Below, one piece after another: positions 27,696 to 35,968 of a stretch of DNA of 64,000 nt (its first letter is position 1; each line of letters starts with the position of its first letter). The position numbers and the translations under genes were made by a program. The stretch comes from Fen-178 sp049516835 (lineage in GTDB: Bacteria; Acidobacteriota; Terriglobia; Bryobacterales; Bryobacteraceae), in assembly GCA_049516835.1 (NCBI GenBank), contig JBEKSR010000026.1, forward strand, positions 1 to 64,000. The letters run 5' to 3'. The notes below the pieces were generated by a model. It made no database searches. It saw only the letters and a program-made list of their open reading frames with translations, and was not told the DNA's origin.

Positions 27696-29005
27696 CCAGC
27701 CACGTTCAAGCGGGTGCGATCGATCAGGGCGCGCAGCTCGCGGCTGTAGACGACCGGCCACGGCTCCGCCACTTCCAATTGTCGCAGAGCCGCGGGCAGC
27801 TTCGCCAACGACTCGGCCGCGCGGCGGCGCGCTTGCTCGACGGTGGGCAGCGGCTCGACCAGGCGGCCTCCCAGGATCACCGGGCGCAGCAGCGCTTCGC
27901 CTTTGCCGCATTCACCCGACCGCGCCACCACGTCGCGCGCTTCCTCGCGGAAAATCTGCTTCGAGCCGGGGAGCGAAATCTTGTCCGCGCTGTATTTGGC
28001 GGTGAAACGCTGGATGCCGCAGATCTCCAGCTCCACCATTTTGTAAACGGCGCTGAGCGCGGGGGCGTCGGCCGAAGTGGCGAGCTGGGTGCCGACGCCG
28101 AAGGCGTCGATGGGCGCGTCGGCGTTCGCCAGGTCGCGGATGCGGTACTCGTCCAGGTCGCCGCTGGCCATGATCCTGGCTTCGGGCAGGCCGGCCTGGT
28201 CGAGGATGGCGCGGACCTGGCGCGAGAGAGCGAGGAAGTCGCCGCTATCGATGCGCACGCCCCACAGGGGCCGGCCAAGCTCGGCCGCGCGGCGCGCGCC
28301 CTCCAAGGTGTCGTAGGTATCGATGAGCTGGATGGTGAAATCGCCGAGGACCCGCTGGAGCTGGCGGAAGGCCTCCATCTCCCCGGGGAACGACATGACC
28401 CACGAGTGCGCCGAGGTGCCCATTACGGGGATGCCATAGCGGAAGCCGGCCAGTGTATTACTGGTGCCGGCGCAGCCGCCGATGTACGCGGCGCGCGCGC
28501 CCAGCACGCCCGCTTCCGGCGAATGCGCGCGGCGCGTGCCGAACTCGATCACGGTCCGGCCGCCGGCCACTTCCACCGAGCGCGCGGCCTTGGTCGAGAT
28601 TAGCGACTGGAACGCCACCGCCGGGAGGACGTACGTTTCCGGGATCTGCGCCTCGATGATGGGCGCGCGGACGGTAAGGACCGGCTCGCCGGGAAACACC
28701 GGGATGCCCTCGGGGACCGCGAACAGATCGCCGGTGAAGCGGAAGCTGCGGAGGTAATCGAAGAAGGCCGGCGACGCGTGGCGGAACTGCGCGAGGCCGC
28801 GGAGGTAATCGATTTCTTCGGCGGTGAAACTCAGGTTGAGCAGGTAATCGACCACCTGGGGGAGGCCGGCGGCGAGGATGAAATTGCGGTGCGGAGGAAG
28901 ACGGCGGATGGTGTACTCGAAGGCGGCTTTCTCCGCGACCTTGCCGGACTCGAAGTAGCCGGCGGCCATGGTGAGCTCGTAGAGGTCGGTGAGGAGGGCG
29001 CTCAT
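27692..29005 (-). CDS. pncB: Nicotinate phosphoribosyltransferase
   Basis: The 437-residue product starts MSALLTDLYELTMAAGYF and shows the PncB landmarks ALVEI-like strand, ARAAYIGGCAGTSNTLAG, GTSAHSWVMSFP with the catalytic His, and VRIDSGDFLALSRQVR. It uses ATP and PRPP to make nicotinate mononucleotide. A longer 13-residue extension at the start overlaps a hairpin repeat and is rejected. The gene is the first of the pncB-pncA pair. Confidence 0.93.
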   Translation of the reverse strand: MSALLTDLYELTMAAGYFESGKVAEKAAFEYTIRRLPPHRNFILAAGLPQVVDYLLNLSFTAEEIDYLRGLAQFRHASPAFFDYLRSFRFTGDLFAVPEGIPVFPGEPVLTVRAPIIEAQIPETYVLPAVAFQSLISTKAARSVEVAGGRTVIEFGTRRAHSPEAGVLGARAAYIGGCAGTSNTLAGFRYGIPVMGTSAHSWVMSFPGEMEAFRQLQRVLGDFTIQLIDTYDTLEGARRAAELGRPLWGVRIDSGDFLALSRQVRAILDQAGLPEARIMASGDLDEYRIRDLANADAPIDAFGVGTQLATSADAPALSAVYKMVELEICGIQRFTAKYSADKISLPGSKQIFREEARDVVARSGECGKGEALLRPVILGGRLVEPLPTVEQARRRAAESLAKLPAALRQLEVAEPWPVVYSRELRALIDRTRLNVAG

Positions 29006-29013
29006 GGTCGGTT

Positions 29014-29033
29014 GGCAGGCGGAACCGCCTGCC
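29014..29033. repeat. Short perfect hairpin repeat
   Basis: GGCAGGCGG-aa-CCGCCTGCC is a perfect 9-base palindrome with a 2-base loop, next to a GCCCCAC block, just upstream of pncB. The same style of hairpin occurs at 50161-50180 and 42747-42768. Confidence 0.7.
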
Positions 29034-29051
29034 CCACCACACACAACAACA

Positions 29052-30362
29052 TTACTTCTTCTTGGGCTGCGGGGGCGGCGGCTCTTTCACGTCCGCGGCG
29101 GCTTTTTGCAGGTCGTCCACAGCCTTGCTGTCCAGTTCATAGATGCTGGGCTCGTTTTCGCGTTGCGCAAAATATTGGCTACCCTGCTTCGTAATGGTGA
29201 CTTTCTCGACCCGTTTGCCATCGTTGGAAGTCACTCGGGCTTCGAAGACCGGCTCGCCAGCGCCTTTCTCGGGGAACTTCGTGGCAGCGAGGTCGCGCAG
29301 CTTGTCGATCAGGTTCTGGACGCTGGTGTTGTCCATGGTCTTGGCGCCGGCGAGCCACTTGTCGCCGCTCTTGGCGTAGGTCACGGTCTTGAGCTCGACC
29401 TTGCTGGGATCGCTGAAACCGAAATCGAAAAGCTTCTTGTTGCGGAAGTCGTCGAGGTTTTTGTCGAGCGCGTCGGCGAGATCGGAGGCCACTTTGTACG
29501 TGCCCACGACCGCAGAACTTCTGGCGTAGCAGTTCTTGTCCTTGTCCTTGCGGACCTCGAGCGTCTGGTTGCCGCCGGCGTCGGCGACCACCGCGGTGGC
29601 CACCTTGGCGGCGGCCGCGAAGCTCTTGGCTATGTCCAACTGGGCGCCTGCGAGATCCATCTTGGCGTCCTTGAGCTTGTTGATGAGGGTATCCACCTGC
29701 GAGCCATCGGCGCGCAGCGGACGCGGTTTGAGGATCTGCCACTCGTTTTGATTGTTCTTGCCGAACTCGACGGGGGTCCCCTTGGCCTGGAGCTCGACGC
29801 GCGTGAGCTTATCGGAATCGAAGGTGAGGAGGCGCTTGTCGCGGAGGTCGGTGGGAGTCTTGTCGAGACTCGACTTGATGTAGCTCGAGACGGTGAACAC
29901 GCGCGAGCCGCCGGCGAGCTTGGCGTAGGCGCCGGAACCGGTGGGCGTGTCGTCGCCGATCAGCAACTCGTCGCTCTTGCCGTCTTTCTTCACGACGGTG
30001 ATATCGAGCGTGGGCATGTGCAGGCCGTAAGGCTGGAGGTCGGCGGCCTTGTCCTCGATCAATTTGTCGGCGTTGAGGGAGGAGAGCGACGAGACCATGG
30101 AGCCCACGGTGTCCGGGTCGGCCGCGAGCTGGGTAGGTTGGGTAAGCTGCCACTTGCCGTTCACGCGGCGCAGATCCTGAAGCTCGCCGGTGAGCTTCTT
30201 GATCTTGATTTCCTGGAACTGGTCGTCGGGTATGGAAAGAAGCTTGGTGGTGGTGTCGGTGGACGCCTTACTGGCCGCGGCCTGCTTCTTGTTCGACCAC
30301 CAGACCAGGCCGCCCAGAACAGCCAAAACAGCGACCGCGACCAACAGCCCCGTTGGCTTCAT
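29052..30362 (-). CDS. DUF4340 protein, Gld-like ABC system accessory
   Basis: The 436-residue product has one N-terminal membrane anchor (GLLVAVAVLAVLGGLVWW) and then repeated DUF4340 units, each with a WQL/WQI strand and a DxxxV..L segment (NGKWQLTQPTQLAAD, NEWQILKPRPLRAD). DUF4340 proteins are regularly encoded with GldF/GldG-like ABC permeases. It ends the operon that begins at 33548. The C-terminus is Pro/Lys-rich (PPPPQPKKK). Function in this lineage is unknown. Confidence 0.85.
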   Translation of the reverse strand: MKPTGLLVAVAVLAVLGGLVWWSNKKQAAASKASTDTTTKLLSIPDDQFQEIKIKKLTGELQDLRRVNGKWQLTQPTQLAADPDTVGSMVSSLSSLNADKLIEDKAADLQPYGLHMPTLDITVVKKDGKSDELLIGDDTPTGSGAYAKLAGGSRVFTVSSYIKSSLDKTPTDLRDKRLLTFDSDKLTRVELQAKGTPVEFGKNNQNEWQILKPRPLRADGSQVDTLINKLKDAKMDLAGAQLDIAKSFAAAAKVATAVVADAGGNQTLEVRKDKDKNCYARSSAVVGTYKVASDLADALDKNLDDFRNKKLFDFGFSDPSKVELKTVTYAKSGDKWLAGAKTMDNTSVQNLIDKLRDLAATKFPEKGAGEPVFEARVTSNDGKRVEKVTITKQGSQYFAQRENEPSIYELDSKAVDDLQKAAADVKEPPPPQPKKK

Positions 30363-30365
30363 GAG

Positions 30366-31802
30366 TTACCTCCTCTTCCACCAAGTGGCCATGCCGAACC
30401 CCACCACGGCCAGCGGGAAGATCACGATGCTCAGCCAGAACACCAGGTTCATCTTCTGCGCGCTGATATTGAGCGGCCGGTCTTCGGGCGCCTTGGGCCG
30501 GATGGAGATGAGGTCCTCATCGGCCGTGAGCCAGTTGATCATGTTGAGGAACAGATCGCGGTTGCCGTTGAAGCGGATGAAGCTGTTGCCCACCCACATG
30601 GAACTGCCCACCACCACGAACCGCCCCGGAGCCGGGCCATTGTAGGCACCGGCGGCCGCCAGGGTGAGCGGGCCCTTCTTGTCCTTCTTGGGATCGATGC
30701 GGATGGAGCCGGAGCTGAGGTTGGAGGTGGCGAAGCTGTTTTCGCCGGTGGCGAAGAGCTTCTCGACAGTGGTCTTGTCCCCGTTCTTGGTGTCCAGGGT
30801 GCGGGAGAGCGGGAAGGCCGTGGCGACGTCTTTCAGATCGCGCACGATGGGATGGGATTCGTAGCTGGCCACGAGCGGCACTTCCGGACCAAGCCCGAAG
30901 ACCTGGCCGATGCCGCTGGTATCGAGCGCCAGGTCCTTGTTGAGCGTGATGCCCCAGCTTTGGAACAGCGCCGCAAGGGTGGTGTTTTCGTCGGTCTGGG
31001 TGCGGCCGATGCTGAGCGCCGGGTCCATCAGGAAGAGGGCGTGGCCGCCGCCTTCGACGTAGGCTTTGATGGCGTCGGTCTCAGGCTGGATGTAGTCGTG
31101 CTGCGGGCCGCCGACGATGAGGACGGTGCAGTCCTTGGGGACTGCAGGCTTGCCGGGGGCGGGGAGCGGCGCGGGAGCAGTTCCGGTTTTGGCTGCCGCG
31201 GGAGCGGGCGGCTCGGCGCCTTTAAGGAGCGAGATGGTCCTGGTCTTGTAGTTGTTGTGTTCGAGCGCATCCTTGATGGCGGAATAGCCGCCGCGGTCGG
31301 TATCGTCGATGCTGTGCTCGCCGCTGCCGGAGACGAAGCAGGCGTTGCGCTCGCCGGATTTCAGCGAGCGGATGAGCGCTCCGGTGATCTCTTCTTCCGT
31401 GAGGCTCTTGGCTTCTTCCGTGCGTAGGCCGCTATTCACCAGGATATTGACGTCGCGGCGGAAGCCGGCGGCTCTGGCCTGCTGCGGCTTCTTGACGGGA
31501 TCAATGTAATCGACGTGGAGCTTGGGCGAAAGGGCCGAATAGCGGTCCAACAGGTCACGCGCCTGCGGGAAGCGGCTGGTTTCGTCGAAGTCAACGATGT
31601 GAACGTCGCGGTTGAGGCCCTTGACCACCTTGATGGTCTGGCCGGCGAGGCTGAACTGCTTGTTGGCGGTGGAATCCCACGACTTGTCGTAGCGGTTCGC
31701 CAGGAAGTTGACCGCGCCCAGGACGGCAAGAATGACGACGATGTAGACGGCGACGTAGGCGGTGTACCTGGTTTGCCTTTTCTTGAGCCATTCGTGAGAC
31801 AT
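30366..31802 (-). CDS. GldG-like ABC auxiliary protein
   Basis: The 478-residue product starts MSHEWLKKRQTRYTAYVAVYI with a first membrane segment right after, and ends with a second one (LVFWLSIVIFPLAVVGFGMATWW). The periplasmic region between is the GldG/ABC_transp_aux domain (LRTEEAKSLTEEEITGALIR, YVEGGGHALFLMDP), which resembles an inactive class I glutamine amidotransferase fold. It sits one base after the permease gene. In flavobacteria GldAFG is needed for gliding; here the role is unproven. Confidence 0.87.
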   Translation of the reverse strand: MSHEWLKKRQTRYTAYVAVYIVVILAVLGAVNFLANRYDKSWDSTANKQFSLAGQTIKVVKGLNRDVHIVDFDETSRFPQARDLLDRYSALSPKLHVDYIDPVKKPQQARAAGFRRDVNILVNSGLRTEEAKSLTEEEITGALIRSLKSGERNACFVSGSGEHSIDDTDRGGYSAIKDALEHNNYKTRTISLLKGAEPPAPAAAKTGTAPAPLPAPGKPAVPKDCTVLIVGGPQHDYIQPETDAIKAYVEGGGHALFLMDPALSIGRTQTDENTTLAALFQSWGITLNKDLALDTSGIGQVFGLGPEVPLVASYESHPIVRDLKDVATAFPLSRTLDTKNGDKTTVEKLFATGENSFATSNLSSGSIRIDPKKDKKGPLTLAAAGAYNGPAPGRFVVVGSSMWVGNSFIRFNGNRDLFLNMINWLTADEDLISIRPKAPEDRPLNISAQKMNLVFWLSIVIFPLAVVGFGMATWWKRR

Positions 31803-31803
31803 G

Positions 31804-32571
31804 TTATGCCCTCCACCGCAGCGATTCCATCGATCGCGAAGTTGCAAACAGCGCAAAGAAAATAAACGAAATGTAGAAGACCACGTCTTTCGAATCGAGC
31901 ACGCCCTTGCCGAAGTTTTCAAAGTGGGTGACGATCGAAAGGTAATTGACCACCTGGGCGGGCACGGTGGAGTCGAAGGCCGTGAACCAGCTCAGCAGCC
32001 ACAGCAGCAGGCAAGTGAAGAACGTGACGCCGCCGGCCACAATCTGGTTCCTGGTGGTGGTGGAGATGAAGGTCCCGATGGCCAGCAGGCAGCCGCCTTG
32101 CAGGAGCAGCCCGAGGTAGGCCACCAGCACCGGCTTGAGGTCCGGCTTGCCCCAGGCGAACAGCAGGGCGATGTTGATCATCGACATGGCCAGGACGCAG
32201 AGGTACAGGAGCAGGGCGCCCAGCCATTTGCCGAGGATGATCTCGGTATCGGTGATGGGCGAGGTGAGCAACAGCTCGATGGTGCCGGATTTTTTCTCTT
32301 CGGCGAAGAGCCGCATGGTGATCATGGGGATGAGGAACAAAGCCACGGTGGAGGCGAAGCCCAGCAACGGGCGGATGATCTGCTCGTTGACGTTCATGGT
32401 CTGGCCGCCGCCCATCATCTGGGATTGGAAGCTGAAGCGGACGAAGTCGCGGGTGGCGGTGTAAAAGCCGAAGCCGAAGATCAGTCCGAACAGCGCGAGG
32501 ACCGCATAGGCGATGGGCGAGGCAAAATAACTCTTGAGTTCCTTCTGGCAGATCAGGAGTACGTTTTTCAC
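31804..32571 (-). CDS. ABC-2 type permease, GldF-like
   Basis: The 255-residue product has six hydrophobic segments and the ABC-2 signature region (FAEEKKSGTIELLLTSPITDTEIILGKWLGAL) that couples to the ATPase; motif given in parts only. It overlaps the ATPase gene by four bases and is followed directly by the GldG-like gene, so the three form one transporter. The exported substrate is unknown. Confidence 0.9.
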   Translation of the reverse strand: MKNVLLICQKELKSYFASPIAYAVLALFGLIFGFGFYTATRDFVRFSFQSQMMGGGQTMNVNEQIIRPLLGFASTVALFLIPMITMRLFAEEKKSGTIELLLTSPITDTEIILGKWLGALLLYLCVLAMSMINIALLFAWGKPDLKPVLVAYLGLLLQGGCLLAIGTFISTTTRNQIVAGGVTFFTCLLLWLLSWFTAFDSTVPAQVVNYLSIVTHFENFGKGVLDSKDVVFYISFIFFALFATSRSMESLRWRA

Positions 32572-33548
32572 TGCTTGTCTCCTTCCTTAAGCTGGTCCTT
32601 CTCCTCGGCGGCGGTGAGCTGGAGGAAGATGTCCTCGAGGCTGAGGCCGACGGCGCGCAGCTCGCTGAGGCTCCAGCCGGCATTGACCACCGCGCGGGCG
32701 AGCTCGGCGCGAATGTGGCGGCCTTGCAGACTTTCGATTTCGAAGGTGAGCCGGCCGTTTTTGGAATCCTTCATCACCACGCGGCTGACGCCGGCCACCT
32801 GTTCGAGGCACTGCAACACGTCGGCGGGGTCGGGGCGGCCGCCGGCGGCTTCCACTTCGAGCGCCACGGCTTCGGCGCCGCGCAGGCGATTGGTGAGGTT
32901 GGCGACCGAATCGATGGCCACCAGCTTGCCGCGGTCGATGATGATGACGTGCTCGCAGGAATGCTCCACTTCCGAGAGGATGTGGGTGCTGAGGATGATG
33001 GTATGTTCGCCGGCGAGCGACTTGAGCAGCTCGCGGATTTCGATGATCTGCTTGGGGTCGAGACCGGAAGTGGGCTCGTCGAGGATCAGGACGGGGGGGT
33101 TGTGGATGATGGCCTGAGCCAGGCCGACGCGCTGGCGGAAGCCCTTGGAGAGCTTGCCGATGAGGCGGGTGCGGACGTCGCCGATGGCGCAGCGGCCCAC
33201 GACGTCGTCGATGCGGCGACTCAGATCGCTAGAGGGGATGCCCTTCAGCTTGCCGACGAAGGTGAGGTACTCGATCACCTCCATTTCGGGATAGAGGGGC
33301 GGCGATTCCGGCAGGTAGCCGATGCGCTTCTTGACCTCCATGGGGTTCTCGAGCACGTCGAAACCGGCGACGTTGGCGGTACCCATGGTGGGGGGCAAGA
33401 AGCAGGTAAGGACACGCATGGTGGTGGTCTTACCGGCGCCGTTGGGGCCGAGGAAGCCCACGATTTGGCCCTTTTCGACCTCGAAAGAGATATTGTCCAC
33501 GGCGACAGTGCGGGCGTATCGCTTGGTTAGACCTTGCACTTTAATCAT
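32568..33548 (-). CDS. ABC transporter ATPase, GldA-like
   Basis: The 326-residue product starts MIKVQGLTKRYARTVAV; a 24-residue upstream extension is discounted. Walker A is GPNGAGKTT, the signature is around LSKGFRQRVGLAQAI, and Walker B is ILDEPTSGLDP. A C-terminal 90-residue extension (about 225-326) follows, typical of ABC-2 ATPases of the Gld/Nos type. It heads the operon ATPase-permease-GldG-DUF4340, all on the minus strand with near-zero spacing. Confidence 0.93.
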   Translation of the reverse strand: MIKVQGLTKRYARTVAVDNISFEVEKGQIVGFLGPNGAGKTTTMRVLTCFLPPTMGTANVAGFDVLENPMEVKKRIGYLPESPPLYPEMEVIEYLTFVGKLKGIPSSDLSRRIDDVVGRCAIGDVRTRLIGKLSKGFRQRVGLAQAIIHNPPVLILDEPTSGLDPKQIIEIRELLKSLAGEHTIILSTHILSEVEHSCEHVIIIDRGKLVAIDSVANLTNRLRGAEAVALEVEAAGGRPDPADVLQCLEQVAGVSRVVMKDSKNGRLTFEIESLQGRHIRAELARAVVNAGWSLSELRAVGLSLEDIFLQLTAAEEKDQLKEGDKQ

Positions 33549-34200
33549 ATTGAAGAGTTCCAGAGCAGACAGGCGGTCGACTGAAATTCCATGATACGGA
33601 CGGGGGGGAAGGGTTGTCAAACGGGGGCCGGGGGCGGCGCGTGACGGAACAAAGCCAAATTTTCGACGCGGAGCCGCGGAGACACGGAGAAAAACGCGGA
33701 GTAGAACTGGGAGGAATATGGGGGCGTGCGGGGATTGGGGCAGTACACTGCCGCCCCGGGGGGTAGAGAGCGCGGAGACAGCGGAGACAAAGACACTGCG
33801 GGTGTGCGGAGGAGACTTGCTCAGGAATCGTTGCGGCGGCCGGGGCCCGCGGTTGCCCGCCGGACTTCTCGCCGTGCGTATCCGGCCGCCAATGATTTGA
33901 GCCGCATCTTCGAAGCTTGGCTACGTTCGATTCGATGCTCGACTCTCTGATATCCGATGGGGTGTTCTCCACCGGGTGTTATAGGACCAGTCCTAAGATC
34001 TCCCCGCCGACAGCCTTGTTGGGGGACTGCCGTTCGGGCTTTGGAGGCCCTACGGGAAGTTCAGCACCACCTAAGTTGCAACGCTTCGTGGCCACGAAGA
34101 AAACCGTTGAAGGAAATGCGGTGAGCAAGTCCTTCCGATTACAGGATAACATGCGGGTTCCAAGCGATTGGCTGTAAACGCATGAAAACACGGAAGAAAA
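33549..34200. other. Gene-free stretch with decayed repeats
   Basis: Short open frames here lack family matches and ribosome binding sites. The stretch holds one copy of the 14-mer class seen at 274 (33646-33659, with an A for G) followed by a purine-rich run of GCGGAG and ACGGAG repeats, as is common between operons in this window. Promoters for the Gld-like operon must lie here but none is convincing. Confidence 0.6.
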
Positions 34201-34305
34201 TAGTTGTGACTGAAAAAGGTTTACTCGGTTCGGCGGCGCCGGAAACCTGGAGAGCAGAAACAGCCTCTGCGCCGCCGAATCGAGTAAACCGTGCGGTGAA
34301 CTAAA
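34201..34305. repeat. Palindromic interspersed element, copy 2
   Basis: It matches 641-746 along its whole length. Outer arms GTTTACTCGGTTCGGCGGCGC (first 20 bases from 34219) and GCGCCGCCGAATCGAGTAAAC can pair to a long hairpin with small compensating differences from copy 1. Both copies end in GGTGAACTAAAC. It sits 20 bases downstream of a DUF4440 gene stop. Confidence 0.75.
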
Positions 34306-34326
34306 CTGCCCTTTTCGGTATCTGGC

Positions 34327-34791
34327 TCACTTCTCGACTTTTGTAGTCTCCGATGCCACCGCTTGCCAGCGCCCATTCCGATTCACGAAAACATCGGTCC
34401 AGACATATTTCCCACTGCTGTCCTTTCCCTTGTACGTGCTCTTCTCGGTGTCGCTGCCGGTCACAATGGCGGTATTGCCGAAGACCCTGACCTTCAGCGG
34501 TCCCAACTCAAACGATTGAGTTGTGGCTGCACCTGACTTCAGATTGGCCATCGACTGGGCCTTGGTGTTGGCGGTACCTTGAAAGTCAAGGCCGACCCAA
34601 TCGTCTGCCACGATTCGATCCAAGGTTTTGAGATCCTTGTCGAGATTTTCCTTTTTAAGGCCAACCTGACTCCAGTCCCGTTCCAACTGCGTCACGGTTT
34701 GTTCGGTGGCAGCGGTGTCGGATTTGCTTGCTTGCCCGAAGGCGAGAACCGAAGCTGCGAGGAAAACACTCACAACCAAGAACGTTTTCAT
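34327..34791 (-). CDS. Secreted DUF4440 (SnoaL-like) protein
   Basis: The 154-residue product has a signal peptide (FLVVSVFLAASVLAFGQA) and one NTF2-like domain: QTVTQLERDWSQV, LKTLDRIVADDWVGLDFQG, KVRVFGNTAIVTGSDTEKS and the closing YVWTDVFVNRNGRWQAVAS. This matches the DUF4440/SnoaL superfamily, whose small pocket binds ligands. It stands alone between gene-poor stretches. Function unknown. Confidence 0.82.
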   Translation of the reverse strand: MKTFLVVSVFLAASVLAFGQASKSDTAATEQTVTQLERDWSQVGLKKENLDKDLKTLDRIVADDWVGLDFQGTANTKAQSMANLKSGAATTQSFELGPLKVRVFGNTAIVTGSDTEKSTYKGKDSSGKYVWTDVFVNRNGRWQAVASETTKVEK

Positions 34792-35117
34792 CCCTGTGTT
34801 CCTTTTGAGCCGGAAGCTGCATTCAGGGCGGGCAATTCCCCGGCATTTAGAACGGCCCGCAATCAGCGTAATAGCGTCTGAAATCCAGCGGTGCTCAGAT
34901 TCGATTCGCTTAGGGCACCTGCTGGCGGGGAACTAGACACGAACGCTGATCGCCCCAGACGGCATTCCCTTCGATCAGCCTTGACAAACAACTGTACCAC
35001 GGCTGTCAATGGTTGGAGAGGCGCTTGGTAAGCGGCGGGGCACCGACCACGCTGAGTGGCCTCGATGCGGTTGCCAGTTCACAAGCCTCGAAACCGTCGA
35101 TGCTGTTCCAATCGGCC
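34792..35117. other. Intergenic stretch without visible features
   Basis: I see no gene, hairpin or repeat here. Base composition is lower in GC than the neighbouring operons. It separates a secreted DUF4440 gene from an accessory-looking gene. Confidence 0.5.
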
Positions 35118-35741
35118 TCAAGCGTGACCGCTTTCGGTGTGCATGTCCCATTCCGCCGCCAGCGCATCGGCAGTAGAATCCAGAAGGGCCAGGAGTGCGT
35201 CCATCCGACGTGCGAACTCACGGATCGTGAGCTTGACCTGGCATGGAGCAGAATCCTGCCCTTCGGCTCTGAGGGGAAGCCGGAAGACACACGAGCCAGG
35301 ATCAACCGCATTCAGTTCCTCGATGACGGCCTTGAAATCGGCAAGGTTCTCAATGCCCTCGCACTTGAATTCCTTTTCCCACTTCACGGCAGTGATGATC
35401 TGGCAGACGAACTGTGCCAGCCAGGACACGGAATGGGTCTTGTAGACTGAGAGGGCGTCGGGCCTGGTTGCCAGGAAGTTGCCGCCCTCTCCGAGAACGA
35501 GCGCCTTCAGGTGCAATTCGACGGCGTGGCGGTACATGAAGACGCCCGGGCCAGCGTCGAAGTCGGTGAATGGGCCGGAATCGAGTTCGAGCATCCCGGC
35601 CAGCTTCGTCGCCGCCGTGTGGAACGACCGGGCGTAGAGCCACAAATCCTGCTTCGGGACGTTGTGCCAGTTCAGGATGGCTTTATGCGGTTCCGCATTC
35701 GATACGGACAGACGAGTGACGGGTGATGACTTCTTCTTCAT
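35118..35741 (-). CDS. Hypothetical protein with a HEPN-like helix pattern
   Basis: The 207-residue product begins at MKKKSSPVTRLSV. The segment FMYRHAVELHLKALVL resembles the first conserved helix of HEPN-type domains (a small all-helical fold in many toxins and defence proteins), but the catalytic R-x4-6-H motif is not clearly present. The remainder is helical and ends in a DALLALLDSTADALAAEW helix. It lies alone in a gene-poor region, which suggests accessory DNA. The HEPN suggestion is weak. Confidence 0.55.
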   Translation of the reverse strand: MKKKSSPVTRLSVSNAEPHKAILNWHNVPKQDLWLYARSFHTAATKLAGMLELDSGPFTDFDAGPGVFMYRHAVELHLKALVLGEGGNFLATRPDALSVYKTHSVSWLAQFVCQIITAVKWEKEFKCEGIENLADFKAVIEELNAVDPGSCVFRLPLRAEGQDSAPCQVKLTIREFARRMDALLALLDSTADALAAEWDMHTESGHA

Positions 35742-35968
35742 GTTGTGCACCTCTTCAAGTTTAGGCTGCATGTGGCGCATGTGGCGCACGATTGAACAAG
35801 AACGGGGACTTCAGAGTCCCAACACCGCCGCCGCATTTTCCCGAAGCAAGCTCCCATCTCGGATATGCCTGCGAACCATTGCCGTACTGCGATGACCAGT
35901 TTGGTTCACTCATTTTCGGGCCGTGAGGTCTTGATTTCGATTATCGGAGGGGATTAGCATCATCGGTG

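Noticed and set aside
33917..34177. Open frame of 86 codons in the gene-poor stretch
   Set aside because: No ribosome site, no family features and odd composition; it covers decayed repeat DNA.
35118..35741. HEPN-type ribonuclease toxin
   Set aside because: The catalytic R-x4-6-H motif is not clear and no antitoxin partner is adjacent, so only a weak resemblance is claimed.
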